Shown in pieces: positions 25,056 to 31,758 of a DNA stretch of 43,839 nt. The notes beneath the pieces were generated by a model. That model did no database searches. It was not told the DNA's origin and saw only the letters and a program-made list of their open reading frames with translations. The number at the start of each line of letters is the position of its first letter. The stretch's first letter is position 1. The stretch spans positions 1-43,839 of the forward strand of contig JAGWNX010000024.1 of the NCBI GenBank assembly GCA_028872955.1. The letters are read 5' to 3'. Source of the stretch: Acidobacteriota bacterium (GTDB taxonomy: Bacteria; Acidobacteriota; Terriglobia; Terriglobales; Acidobacteriaceae). The translations under genes were made by a program, and so were the position numbers.

Positions 25056-26006
25056 TTATCGACCGTAGGGCCAGAAGCGGACGCGGCGTTTTTCGTCCGA
25101 GCCGGCGGCCGACTCGGGCTGGGCGGCGGCCTCTGCCTGGCGGCGCAGCTGCTGCGGGCTGACGATCTGGTTGCGTTGCAGCAGCTCCAGCGCCAGCTCG
25201 TGGTAGGTCTCTGCACCGCGCGAGCGTGGGTCGTAGACGGCGACCGGTTTGCCATGGCTGGGCGCCTCGGCCAGGCGGATGTTGCGCGGAATGGTGGTCT
25301 TGAAGAGCTTGTCGCCAAAGAAGCCGCGCAGGTTCTCGGTCACCTGTTGGGACAGGTTGGTTCGGTCGTCGTACATCGTAAGCAGGACGCCTTCCAGCTG
25401 CAGGCTGGGGTTGAAGACATGAGCGACACGATCCAGGGTAGACATCAACTCTGAGATACCCTCCAGCGCAAAGTACTCCGCCTGCATGGGCACCAGCAGG
25501 CTGTCTGCGGCCACCAGGGCATTGAGGGTCAGCAGGTCGAGGGCAGGGGGGCAGTCCAGCAGGATGAACGGAAACTGGTTGCGAACCGGCTCCAGCGCGT
25601 CCCGCAGGCGGAATTCGCGGCGATCCTGGCTGACCAGCTCGATATTGGCGCCGATCAGGTTCTTGCTGCCCGGCACCAGCGAGAGGTTGGGCACCTCGGT
25701 CGGGAGCAGGATGCGGCTGGCGGGGGCATGACCGGAGAGCAGATCGTAGATGCTGAGGCGCGAGTCGTCGCGCGAGAAGCCCAGTCCGCCCGTGGTATTG
25801 GCCTGCGGGTCGCAGTCGAGCAGCAGGGTGGGCAGGCCCTCCAGCGCGAGCGCCGCGGCCAGGTTGATGGCGGTGGTGGTCTTGCCGACGCCGCCCTTCT
25901 GATTGACGACGGCGATCACCTTGCCGGGTTGGGTGGCGGGTGGCGTGGTCTCAGGCCCGGGCTCCGGCTGACGGTTCGCTTTATTCGCTGGATGGATGGT
26001 GATCAT
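25056..26006 (-). CDS. parA: Chromosome-partitioning ATPase ParA
   Basis: ParA (Soj type) is the ATPase that moves ParB-parS complexes and thus origins after replication. The 316-residue product carries the deviant Walker A box KGGVGKTTT (37-45), 'LLDCDPQANTTGGLG', 'FILLDCPPALDLLT' (Walker B region) and 'TMYDDRTNLSQQV'. A Pro-rich tail of about 28 residues precedes the ATPase domain. ATG 26006 was chosen; the frame opens at 26105 with a TTG, but this lies in a parS-containing gap and lacks support. No clear ribosome binding site is seen for either. The gene lies in the usual order rsmG-parA-parB on one strand. A TTCTCCACA (one mismatch from a DnaA box) occurs about 70 bases before the start, probably by chance. 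Confidence 0.97.
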   Translation of the reverse strand: MITIHPANKANRQPEPGPETTPPATQPGKVIAVVNQKGGVGKTTTAINLAAALALEGLPTLLLDCDPQANTTGGLGFSRDDSRLSIYDLLSGHAPASRILLPTEVPNLSLVPGSKNLIGANIELVSQDRREFRLRDALEPVRNQFPFILLDCPPALDLLTLNALVAADSLLVPMQAEYFALEGISELMSTLDRVAHVFNPSLQLEGVLLTMYDDRTNLSQQVTENLRGFFGDKLFKTTIPRNIRLAEAPSHGKPVAVYDPRSRGAETYHELALELLQRNQIVSPQQLRRQAEAAAQPESAAGSDEKRRVRFWPYGR

Positions 26007-26178
26007 CGAAGTAAAAGCAGGGTAGCGGCCTGCAGGGGAGAAGGCAAACTGATAGGCCTTGTGGAGCGCCGTGGAAGCCTGTGGAGAAGTTGTGGACGGA
26101 TGCAAATCGCCGCATTCTCAGACGCTTTCAGCGTGCGCGGTGTGGAAATGTTTTTTTGATCAGGGCAGGGCTCTCGAG

Positions 26179-26194
26179 TGTTCCACGTGGAACA
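26179..26194. other. parS site 1 (ParB-binding centromere)
   Basis: A perfect 16-bp palindrome, TGTTCCACGTGGAACA, identical to a well-known form of the bacterial parS. It lies in the gap between rsmG and parA. It is flanked by GAG, a base triplet shared by all three copies when read in the right direction. Confidence 0.95.
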
Positions 26195-26249
26195 GCAGGG
26201 CAAACCAGGCCCTCTCGCGGACCTCAGGCAACGTCGGGCGCTGGCCGAC

Positions 26250-26876
26250 TCAATCCAGCCGGAGCAAAGCCAACACGCCTGCGTCTGAGAGGGGCAACGC
26301 GTGCAGGTCGCTGCCCGCAGGAGCCAGGGCCCGCGTGGTGAGCACGGCAAGCTGCCCCCCGGCGGCCACGCGCGCCCGTGCTGCCGCGAGAGCCGCAGCC
26401 ATATCGTCCACGGCCCGCAGCGTGACCGTGTCAAAGCGCTGGGCAGGGGGCATCTGCTCCACACGAGCAGCCCAGACCTGCGTGGGTAGCTGCAGGGTGC
26501 GGACAGCCTCTCGCAGGAAGGCGGACTTCTTGTGCTGCGACTCCGCCAGCGTCACCTGCCGCGCAGGGTGCAGCAGCTGGATAGGTAGCCCGGGGAATCC
26601 CGCGCCGGAGCCGAAGTCCAGCAGCGTACCCGTAGGGGCAAGATGCTGTGCGGCGAAAAGGCTCTCGCCAAAGTGGCGCTGCACGATCTCCTGGGGTCCG
26701 CGGATGGCCGTCAGGTTGGTGCGCGCGTTCCACTTGAGCAGGATCTCGAGGTAGTCAGAGAGGCTCTGGAGCAACGGCTGGCCGAGAGCGGTGGCGGCAT
26801 GCGGGCTGGCAGGCTGGGCTGGCACCAGGTAGGGCTGGAGCAGGGCAGCGATCTCGGATTGGCTCAGGGTTGGCAT
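26250..26876 (-). CDS. rsmG: 16S rRNA (guanine527-N7)-methyltransferase RsmG
   Basis: RsmG (GidB) methylates G527 of 16S rRNA using S-adenosylmethionine. The 208-residue product has the expected length and motifs: 'LEILLKWNARTNLTAIRGPQEIVQRHFGESL', 'LLDFGSGAGFPGLPIQLLHPARQVTLAESQHKKSAFLRE' (SAM-binding loop, with Glu after the second strand) and 'FDTVTLRAVDDM', where RAV matches the catalytic region. ATG 26876 begins right at the protein's first helices; the longer frame to 27050 overlaps the neighbouring gene and a parS site. It keeps the classic rsmG-parA-parB order. Here a parS lies on each side of the gene. Confidence 0.96.
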   Translation of the reverse strand: MPTLSQSEIAALLQPYLVPAQPASPHAATALGQPLLQSLSDYLEILLKWNARTNLTAIRGPQEIVQRHFGESLFAAQHLAPTGTLLDFGSGAGFPGLPIQLLHPARQVTLAESQHKKSAFLREAVRTLQLPTQVWAARVEQMPPAQRFDTVTLRAVDDMAAALAAARARVAAGGQLAVLTTRALAPAGSDLHALPLSDAGVLALLRLD

Positions 26877-26906
26877 AGCAAGCAGCTTCGGCGGTACGGT
26901 GCGGAG

Positions 26907-26922
26907 TGTTCCACGTGGAACA
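26907..26922. other. parS site 2
   Basis: A second perfect copy of TGTTCCACGTGGAACA. It begins 30 bases upstream of the rsmG start codon and ends one base before the stop codon of the C26 amidotransferase gene (stop at 26924-26926). Bound ParB could sit on the rsmG leader. Confidence 0.95.
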
Positions 26923-26923
26923 T

Positions 26924-27718
26924 CTAGGCCTGGGGCGTGGCAACCGACGTGTGGATCGCGCGGGGCCTCCAGTGCGCGGCCTCCTGCACCAGGCGGGCGA
27001 AGAGCGCCCGCGAGGTGGGGCTGGTGTCGTAGGTGCGCTCCGGGTGCCACTGCACGGCCAGCACGTAGTGGCCGGGCTCGCCCGAGCCAGCCGCAGAGGG
27101 CCCTTCGACGGCCTCCACCACGGCGTCCTGTGGGCAGCGGGCCACAACGCGCAGGTTGTCTCCGGCGATTCCGATGGCCTGGTGATGGCTGGAGTTGACG
27201 GGCAGCCGCAGGAACCCATCGACGAGCGGCGCCTCGCTCGCATCAACCAGGCTGGCCAGCAGGGAGCCAGGCACGATCGCCGCCGTGTGGGCCACGGCAA
27301 CGCTGCGCCCGGCACGGTGGTTGACGGGCAATACCTGAAGGTCCTGCACCAGGGTGCCGCCACGCCACACATTCAGCGACTGCGAGCCGAAGCAGATGCA
27401 GAACAACGGCTTGTGCATGTTGTGCGCGTCCTGGATGAGGATCTCATCGATGGCCTCGCGCGCGGGGTCGGCGGCAGCGGTGGCGGGGTCGGCCTGCTGC
27501 CCATACTTCTGCGGACTCAGGTCGGCACAGCTGCCCGGAAGCAGAATCCCGGAGCAGCTGCTGACCAGCTGCGCGGCTGCGGATTGGGTGAGGCGAAGCG
27601 GGACGCGGACGACCTCGCCGCCGGCGCGTTCGACGGCCTGGGCGTAGAGCGGCCAGGATCGCTCGTTGTACTCCGTGTCTCGGCTGTGGGCTTCGGGGAT
27701 GGCGATGCGAGGCTTCAT
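26924..27718 (-). CDS. Class I glutamine amidotransferase-like peptidase (C26 family)
   Basis: The 264-residue product resembles gamma-glutamyl-gamma-aminobutyrate hydrolase and related peptidases C26, cytoplasmic enzymes that cut gamma-glutamyl bonds. 'GILLPGSCADLSPQKYG' corresponds to the first conserved loop. 'PLFCICFGSQSLNVWRGGTLVQDL' carries the expected nucleophile, the second Cys of CIC, with Phe where Arg or Tyr is usual before GxQ. 'VNSSHHQAI' and 'LAVQWHPER' supply the His and Glu of the triad. ATG 27718 directly begins the first strand (PRIAIPEAH); there is no good ribosome binding site. It sits between two parS sites in the folC-to-parB series. Substrate is unknown; the name used for PuuD is not warranted. 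Confidence 0.85.
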   Translation of the reverse strand: MKPRIAIPEAHSRDTEYNERSWPLYAQAVERAGGEVVRVPLRLTQSAAAQLVSSCSGILLPGSCADLSPQKYGQQADPATAAADPAREAIDEILIQDAHNMHKPLFCICFGSQSLNVWRGGTLVQDLQVLPVNHRAGRSVAVAHTAAIVPGSLLASLVDASEAPLVDGFLRLPVNSSHHQAIGIAGDNLRVVARCPQDAVVEAVEGPSAAGSGEPGHYVLAVQWHPERTYDTSPTSRALFARLVQEAAHWRPRAIHTSVATPQA

Positions 27719-27758
27719 GGGCGGTTGGCTACCATGATACGACGGGTGCAGGCCGGCA

Positions 27759-27774
27759 TGTTCCACGTGGAACA
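27759..27774. other. parS site 3
   Basis: Third perfect copy of TGTTCCACGTGGAACA, one base beyond the stop codon of the plsC-like gene (stop at 27776-27778) and 40 bases before the C26 start. Its GAG flank lies on the other side compared with sites 1 and 2, so the extended 19-bp site is inverted here. Confidence 0.95.
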
Positions 27775-27775
27775 C

Positions 27776-28531
27776 TCAGGCCTGCTGGTCGTTGTGCTCG
27801 AAGTAGGTCGCGGTGATGACGTCCTGCAACCGCTGGGTCAGGGCATCGGCGTCCCTTGTCGTCAGCCCCTCCGTAGACAGGGCGTCGCCCACCACCAGCT
27901 TGAGCGGCCTTGGGCTCAGGTGGTAGGTGTGCATGGGCAGCAGCTCATAGGTGCCTACCAGGGTGACCGGCACCAGCGGCACTCCGGCTTTGATGGCCAT
28001 AAAGGCGCAACCGGAGAGGTAGGCCTGCGGCTTGCCATCGAGCGTGCGGCCGCCCTCTGGAAACAGCACCAGCGGCATCCCCGCCCTCAACGCGGCCACA
28101 CCACGGTTCAGGCTGGCAATGGCGGAGCGAGCGCTCGACTGATCCACCGGCACCTGCCCGGAGCGGTTCAGATACCAGCCAATAAACGGGATCTTCCACA
28201 GTCCCTGCTTGGCGATGATACGAAACTGAAACGGCAGCCGACCAAAGAGGAGTGGCGTGTCGTAGTAGCTCAGGTGGTTGGAGGCGTAGACCGCCACCGG
28301 GTAGCGACCCAGCTTCTCCGCGCCGATCACCTGCACCGGCGAGAGGCTGATGCGCAGCAGGCTCCTCGCCCAGATCTGGGCGATCGCGTGCTGTTGTCGG
28401 CCAGAGCGGTCCCACAGCGCGCAGGTAAGTGCCAGGCAGCCAAAGAAGGTCGTCGAAAGCCCAATCAGCGGTGTCAGAACCAGATAGGTGAGCCAGCGCA
28501 TCGCCGGCGAAGCGGAGACCCTTTGCGTCAT
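27776..28531 (-). CDS. 1-acyl-sn-glycerol-3-phosphate acyltransferase (PlsC-like)
   Basis: PlsC-type enzymes add the second acyl chain to lysophosphatidate in phospholipid synthesis at the inner membrane. The 251-residue product has an N-terminal hydrophobic helix (about 12-38) and the acyltransferase blocks 'ASNHLSYYDTPLL' (HX4D, the catalytic motif), 'KIPFIGWYLNRSGQVPVDQ', 'PLVLFPEGGRTLDG' (FPEG motif) and 'VPVTLVGTYELLP'. Its ATG overlaps the folC stop in an ATGA, so it is probably translated by coupling. The acyl chain and acceptor preference are not visible from sequence; related lipid acyltransferases share these motifs. A parS site follows the stop immediately. Confidence 0.9.
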   Translation of the reverse strand: MTQRVSASPAMRWLTYLVLTPLIGLSTTFFGCLALTCALWDRSGRQQHAIAQIWARSLLRISLSPVQVIGAEKLGRYPVAVYASNHLSYYDTPLLFGRLPFQFRIIAKQGLWKIPFIGWYLNRSGQVPVDQSSARSAIASLNRGVAALRAGMPLVLFPEGGRTLDGKPQAYLSGCAFMAIKAGVPLVPVTLVGTYELLPMHTYHLSPRPLKLVVGDALSTEGLTTRDADALTQRLQDVITATYFEHNDQQA

Positions 28532-29994
28532 ACCATGACCTGCAGTGCCTCGTGGATCTCCCCGATAAGGTACACCGAGCCAGTCGCGATGACGATACCG
28601 CCGGGCGGCGTGCTCTGACGGGCCCAGGCCAGCGCCGTGGCAACATCCGGAGCTGCCTGTGCAGGAATGGAGAGGGCCTGCGCGGTGGCCATCAGGTCCT
28701 CAATCGGGGCAGCGCGCGGACTACGGATGGGCGCGAAGAAGATGTGGTCCTGCGGCCGCGAGGGCGAGCCATCGGGCGAGGAGTCAAACAGCGGCAACAG
28801 AATGCGCGCCATCTCGGTCAGCGACTTGTCGCGCAGACAGCTGAAGATCAACGTGCGCGGCTGTGCCTCCGGCAGCTGGGCCAGCGCGGCACGCAGCGTC
28901 CAGGCACCGGCAGGGTTGTGCGCCACATCGACCAGAACGGGCGGCTCTGAGCCTGGAATGAGCTGCAGACGGCCGGGCCAGTGCGTGGCGCGGATACCAG
29001 CGGCGATCGAGGCGTTGCTTATCTTGTAACTAACTTGGTTGCGTATTTCGCCGGGTGCCTGCGGCGGCGCGGCGTGCGGCGTACGCAGCTCCACCGCAGC
29101 GGCGATGGCGAGTGCCAGGTTGCGCTGCTGGTGCTGGCCAGAGAGGGGCGAGTCGACCAGAAGCGGCTCGCCTGCTACCTGCACAGTGTAGTGGTTGCGC
29201 GCAGGCAGTCCGGCGGCGGCACCTGTCACGGAGGGCAGCTGGGTGGGGATGTAGTCTGCGGCCGAGACGGCGTGCAGGTCCAGAGTTGCGGCCACCTCGC
29301 CAATGGCCTGGTTGGCCTCAGGGTGCTGGGGCAGGGTGATGAGGGTTCCGCCTGGTCGCAGGATGCCCGCCTTCTCGCGGGTGATGGCGCCAATCGTGTC
29401 GCCGAGATACTCCATGTGGTCCAGCGCAATGTCGGTGATGATGGACAGGAGCGGCTCGACGATGTTGGTGGCGTCCAGGCGCCCGCCCATGCCCACCTCC
29501 AGGATGGCGATCTCTACCTGCTGCTCCGCAAAGTACAGAAAGGCCATCGCCGTCAGGGTCTCAAAGTAGCTGGGCGCGTGAGGCAGGGTGCCGGCCGCCA
29601 CCAGCTGCTGCGCCGCGGCCTGCACCTGGAAGAACAGGCGGGCGAAGTCATCGTCTGCGATGGGCTGCAGCCGCGCAGCCCCATCGGGGATGGGGCGGGG
29701 CGAGATCTGGATGCGCTCGTTCACCCGCACCAGGTGGGGCGAGGTGTACAGGCCTGTTTTGTATCCTGCGGCGTTACAGATGCTGGCCAGCGTGGCGGCT
29801 GTGGAGCCTTTGCCGTTGGTGCCGGCGATCAGCACGGAGGCGAATCGCGTCTGGGGCTGGCCCAGAGCGGCCGCCAGCGTGCGCATGTGGGCCAGGTCAA
29901 ACTTTCGCCGCGGCGCCGCAGCGGTAGAGGCACTTCCTGGCGCGAGCTCAGGACCAAGGGCTTTCAGGTGTTCGAGCGCCGCAGTGTACGACAT
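28528..29994 (-). CDS. folC: Bifunctional folylpolyglutamate synthase/dihydrofolate synthase
   Basis: FolC adds glutamate to dihydropteroate and to folates, completing and retaining cellular folate. The 488-residue product is somewhat long for the family. It contains GTNGKGST (58-65, the ATP loop), 'GLYTSPHLVRVNERI', 'ILEVGMGGRLDATNIV', 'DHMEYLGDTIGAITREKAGI', 'SGQHQQRNLALAIAA' and 'VDVAHNPAGA', the expected Mur-ligase-like order. Extra length comes from Ala/Pro-rich loops around 280-310 and after 400. It starts the minus-strand series with plsC-like, C26, rsmG, parA and parB. The ATG has no ribosome binding site, but a -10-like box ends 6 bases before it, so the message may be leaderless. 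The ATGA overlap links it to the next gene. Confidence 0.95.
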   Translation of the reverse strand: MSYTAALEHLKALGPELAPGSASTAAAPRRKFDLAHMRTLAAALGQPQTRFASVLIAGTNGKGSTAATLASICNAAGYKTGLYTSPHLVRVNERIQISPRPIPDGAARLQPIADDDFARLFFQVQAAAQQLVAAGTLPHAPSYFETLTAMAFLYFAEQQVEIAILEVGMGGRLDATNIVEPLLSIITDIALDHMEYLGDTIGAITREKAGILRPGGTLITLPQHPEANQAIGEVAATLDLHAVSAADYIPTQLPSVTGAAAGLPARNHYTVQVAGEPLLVDSPLSGQHQQRNLALAIAAAVELRTPHAAPPQAPGEIRNQVSYKISNASIAAGIRATHWPGRLQLIPGSEPPVLVDVAHNPAGAWTLRAALAQLPEAQPRTLIFSCLRDKSLTEMARILLPLFDSSPDGSPSRPQDHIFFAPIRSPRAAPIEDLMATAQALSIPAQAAPDVATALAWARQSTPPGGIVIATGSVYLIGEIHEALQVMV

Positions 29995-30000
29995 GCTGCT

Positions 30001-30006
30001 ATTTTA
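30001..30006 (-). promoter_or_regulatory. Possible -10 box giving a leaderless folC transcript
   Basis: On the minus strand TAAAAT (five of six to consensus) ends six bases before the folC ATG, with no ribosome binding site between. Transcription would start at or next to the A of the ATG. No convincing -35 is at 16-18 bases, which lowers confidence. Confidence 0.35.
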
Positions 30007-30243
30007 GGCGATTCCGTCGCCGCAATCCCGAATTGGCAAGCGTGATGCTGACGAGGAAGTGACGATGCCACCAAAGTGGTATGGCCGAGTCGGAAAGTGG
30101 GATAGAGAGACTGCCGCGAACGGGCGATAGTGAGGACAGAGCTGGACGAGGCATCTGTCTCACCCGGCAAGGCTTTTTGAATTTGGTCTCAACCAATCTG
30201 CCAGGGTTCAACACAGTAACTCTCGGGCGCAAGGAGAAGGTGT

Positions 30244-30378
30244 ATGCACGTAGCGATGGGTCTGGCTTTCAGCTTGATTTTGGTGGCGCCGTTTTACGGG
30301 CGCTGGCGTGCCAACGTATGGCTGCGTCGGCATGTTCACGAGGAGATGCACGCTGGCCAGGTCGTGGAACAGGTTTAG
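30244..30378 (+). CDS. Small predicted membrane-associated protein, 44 residues
   Basis: This short frame is not a known family to me. It reads MHVAMGLAFSLILVAPFYGR, a hydrophobic N-terminal stretch that could span or enter the membrane, followed by a basic, aromatic part (RWRANVWLRRHVHEE) and a short charged tail ending EQV. Support is independent of length: AAGGAG lies 7 bases before the ATG, and 52 bases after the TAG is a strong intrinsic terminator on the same strand (30431-30467). So a short, self-contained plus-strand transcription unit sits between the divergent folC gene and the converging tspO gene. No promoter could be assigned in the 249 bases upstream. Function is unknown. Confidence 0.6.
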   Translation: MHVAMGLAFSLILVAPFYGRWRANVWLRRHVHEEMHAGQVVEQV

Positions 30379-30430
30379 CTCCTAAGACAGGGATTCGGCC
30401 TTGGGCCTCCTCTCCTGAGTAGACTTTTCT

Positions 30431-30467
30431 GGACCGTTAGCCGGGCTGGCGCGGTCCTTCTTTTTTT
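30431..30467 (+). terminator. Intrinsic terminator after the 44-residue ORF
   Basis: GGACCG pairs with CGGTCC (30431-30436 with 30452-30457) and an inner GCC/GGC extends the hairpin. It is followed by TTCTTTTTTT (30458-30467). The T-run is only on the plus strand, so it serves a plus-strand transcript and not tspO, which ends at 30486 on the other strand. Confidence 0.85.
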
Positions 30468-30485
30468 GCGGTGGGCAGGGTCTGG

Positions 30486-31031
30486 CTAGTTCAGGTGCAC
30501 CAGCGCAAGGTTCAGCACGCCGGCAAAGGTAACCCACGCCAGGTAGGGCGCCAGCAGCAACGCTGCAACGCGACTGATGCGTGCGAAGAGTGCCATGGTG
30601 ACGGCGATGGCCAGCCATAGAACCACCAGCACCATCGCGGCTGCCAGCAACTGGTGCAGCCGGAAGAAGACGGGCGTCCAGGCGAAGTTGAGCACCAGTT
30701 GCAGCCAGAAGGCTCGCAAGGCATCGCTACGCCGGGTCTCTCCAGGGTTAGCGTCCCAGGCCTCAGCCTGCTGCGGCACCTGCTGCCACACCAGCCAGGC
30801 GGCGACAGCCATCAGCAGGTAGAGCGTAGTCCACACCGGCGCAAACACCCAGTTGGGTGGATTGAACGACGGCTTGGTCAGGCCTGCGTACCAGGTGGGG
30901 ATCTCGCGAATGCTGAACAGCGAGGCGGTAGCGCCGACCGCGAGACACAGCAGCACCATCCCGGCAAGCGCCAGCCCGCGTCGCGGACGTCGGGCGCCTG
31001 TGGCGATCAGCGGTGTGGCATGCTCGGGCAT
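30486..31031 (-). CDS. tspO: TspO/MBR family membrane protein
   Basis: TspO proteins are five-helix membrane proteins that bind tetrapyrroles and other hydrophobic molecules and act in stress responses. The 181-residue product fits: 'IPTWYAGLTKPSFNPPNWVFAPVWTTLYLLMAVAAWLVW' carries the signature PSFNPP and WVFAPVWT segments, 'LQLVLNFAWTPVFF' the conserved helix III-IV part, and 'LLLAPYLAWVTFAGVLNLAL' the last helix. An Arg-rich N-terminal tail of about 15 residues precedes helix 1. Two starts are possible: ATG 31031, with GGGAGG 11 bases upstream, or ATG 31064 without one; I chose 31031. The loop between helices 2 and 3 (QQAEAWDANPGETRRSD) is longer than usual. Confidence 0.9.
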   Translation of the reverse strand: MPEHATPLIATGARRPRRGLALAGMVLLCLAVGATASLFSIREIPTWYAGLTKPSFNPPNWVFAPVWTTLYLLMAVAAWLVWQQVPQQAEAWDANPGETRRSDALRAFWLQLVLNFAWTPVFFRLHQLLAAAMVLVVLWLAIAVTMALFARISRVAALLLAPYLAWVTFAGVLNLALVHLN

Positions 31032-31151
31032 CGCGGCAACAACCTCCCTCGGCAACGTGCGCATCCAGAGTACACGCGACCCGTGAACCTGGGGGCAAAG
31101 CGACTGCGAATCGCGCCATCACATGAGAGGGCAGGGAGGGGAGCACGCCAC

Positions 31152-31198
31152 AAGAAAGCGCGGCAAGGCGCGACGGGGAGGGTCGTCGGCCTTGCCGC
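31152..31198 (-). terminator. Long hairpin after the small CxxC protein gene
   Basis: GCGGCAAGGC (31160-31169) pairs perfectly with GCCTTGCCGC (31189-31198), with an inner CGAC/GTCG stem. On the minus strand the hairpin is followed by CTTTCTTG, so it can act as terminator for the gene at 31269-31577, about 70 bases past its stop. Confidence 0.65.
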
Positions 31199-31268
31199 AA
31201 GCGGTGGCAGTGCGGTGGAACGCAGGGCGAACCCATCCGGCGAGCGCCGGGGGCTCTGAACTTGGGTG

Positions 31269-31577
31269 CTACTTGATGGCGCCGGTCAGGTCCAGCTCGG
31301 CCGGGGCTGCGCGGCGAATGGTCGAGAGGCCACCCAGCAGGGCTGCGCCGGAGAACTGTGCCGGACCCTGCCACTCCGGCCAGGTGAAGGGACTGGCGGG
31401 GTGTGCTGCAGCGGTCTGATCCGTAGCGTGCTGGTGAGCCAGTTCACGGGCCACCTCAGCGCGCATGGAGGCCTGCTCCTCGAGCGATGTGCGCTCAAAG
31501 TACAGGCGGAAGCCCTGTCCGCAGACAGCGCACTGGATGTCCTGCTTCTCGTTCGATTTTCTGACTAGAACCTGCAT
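31269..31577 (-). CDS. Small protein of unknown function with a CxxC pair
   Basis: The 102-residue product is not recognised. Near the N-terminus 'DIQCAVCGQGFRLYFERTSLEEQASMRAEVARELAHQH' combines a single CxxC (residues 16-19), which could be half of a zinc-binding knuckle, with an amphipathic helix containing several Glu and Arg. A Pro-rich middle ('HPASPFTWPEWQG') leads to a short tail ending GAIK. No signal or membrane helix. The start ATG 31577 has only a weak AGG nearby. Its reality is supported by a long hairpin with a T-rich side after the stop and by codon use like that of neighbouring genes. It is divergent from thrS, with 181 bases between. Confidence 0.65.
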   Translation of the reverse strand: MQVLVRKSNEKQDIQCAVCGQGFRLYFERTSLEEQASMRAEVARELAHQHATDQTAAAHPASPFTWPEWQGPAQFSGAALLGGLSTIRRAAPAELDLTGAIK

Positions 31578-31758
31578 GGCGACCTACTCTGGCTGTCGTG
31601 TGGGGAGTATCTTCACACGCTGGTGGAGATCACGACGTAACGCAACAGTAGCGCCCGCGTGTTTCAGATTGAATACAACCAATGGGTGAGGTGGGCGACC
31701 GACGGTGCGGAGCCTGACGGCGGAGGTGGGATGCTCGGAAAAAGGCGGTGAACCAGCT

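Noticed and set aside
26059-26130. TTCTCCACA and similar TCCACA repeats before parA as a DnaA-box cluster
   Set aside because: Only one reaches 8 of 9 matches, the others 6-7, and the place is 13 kb from dnaA; chance in this composition.
30064-30129. 21-codon frame with GAGG upstream, before the 44-codon ORF
   Set aside because: Too short and without any supporting terminator or pattern of its own; the 44-codon ORF has better evidence.
30081-30422. 113-codon plus-strand frame overlapping the 44-codon ORF in another phase
   Set aside because: No ribosome binding site, runs nearly into the terminator, and composition is random-looking.
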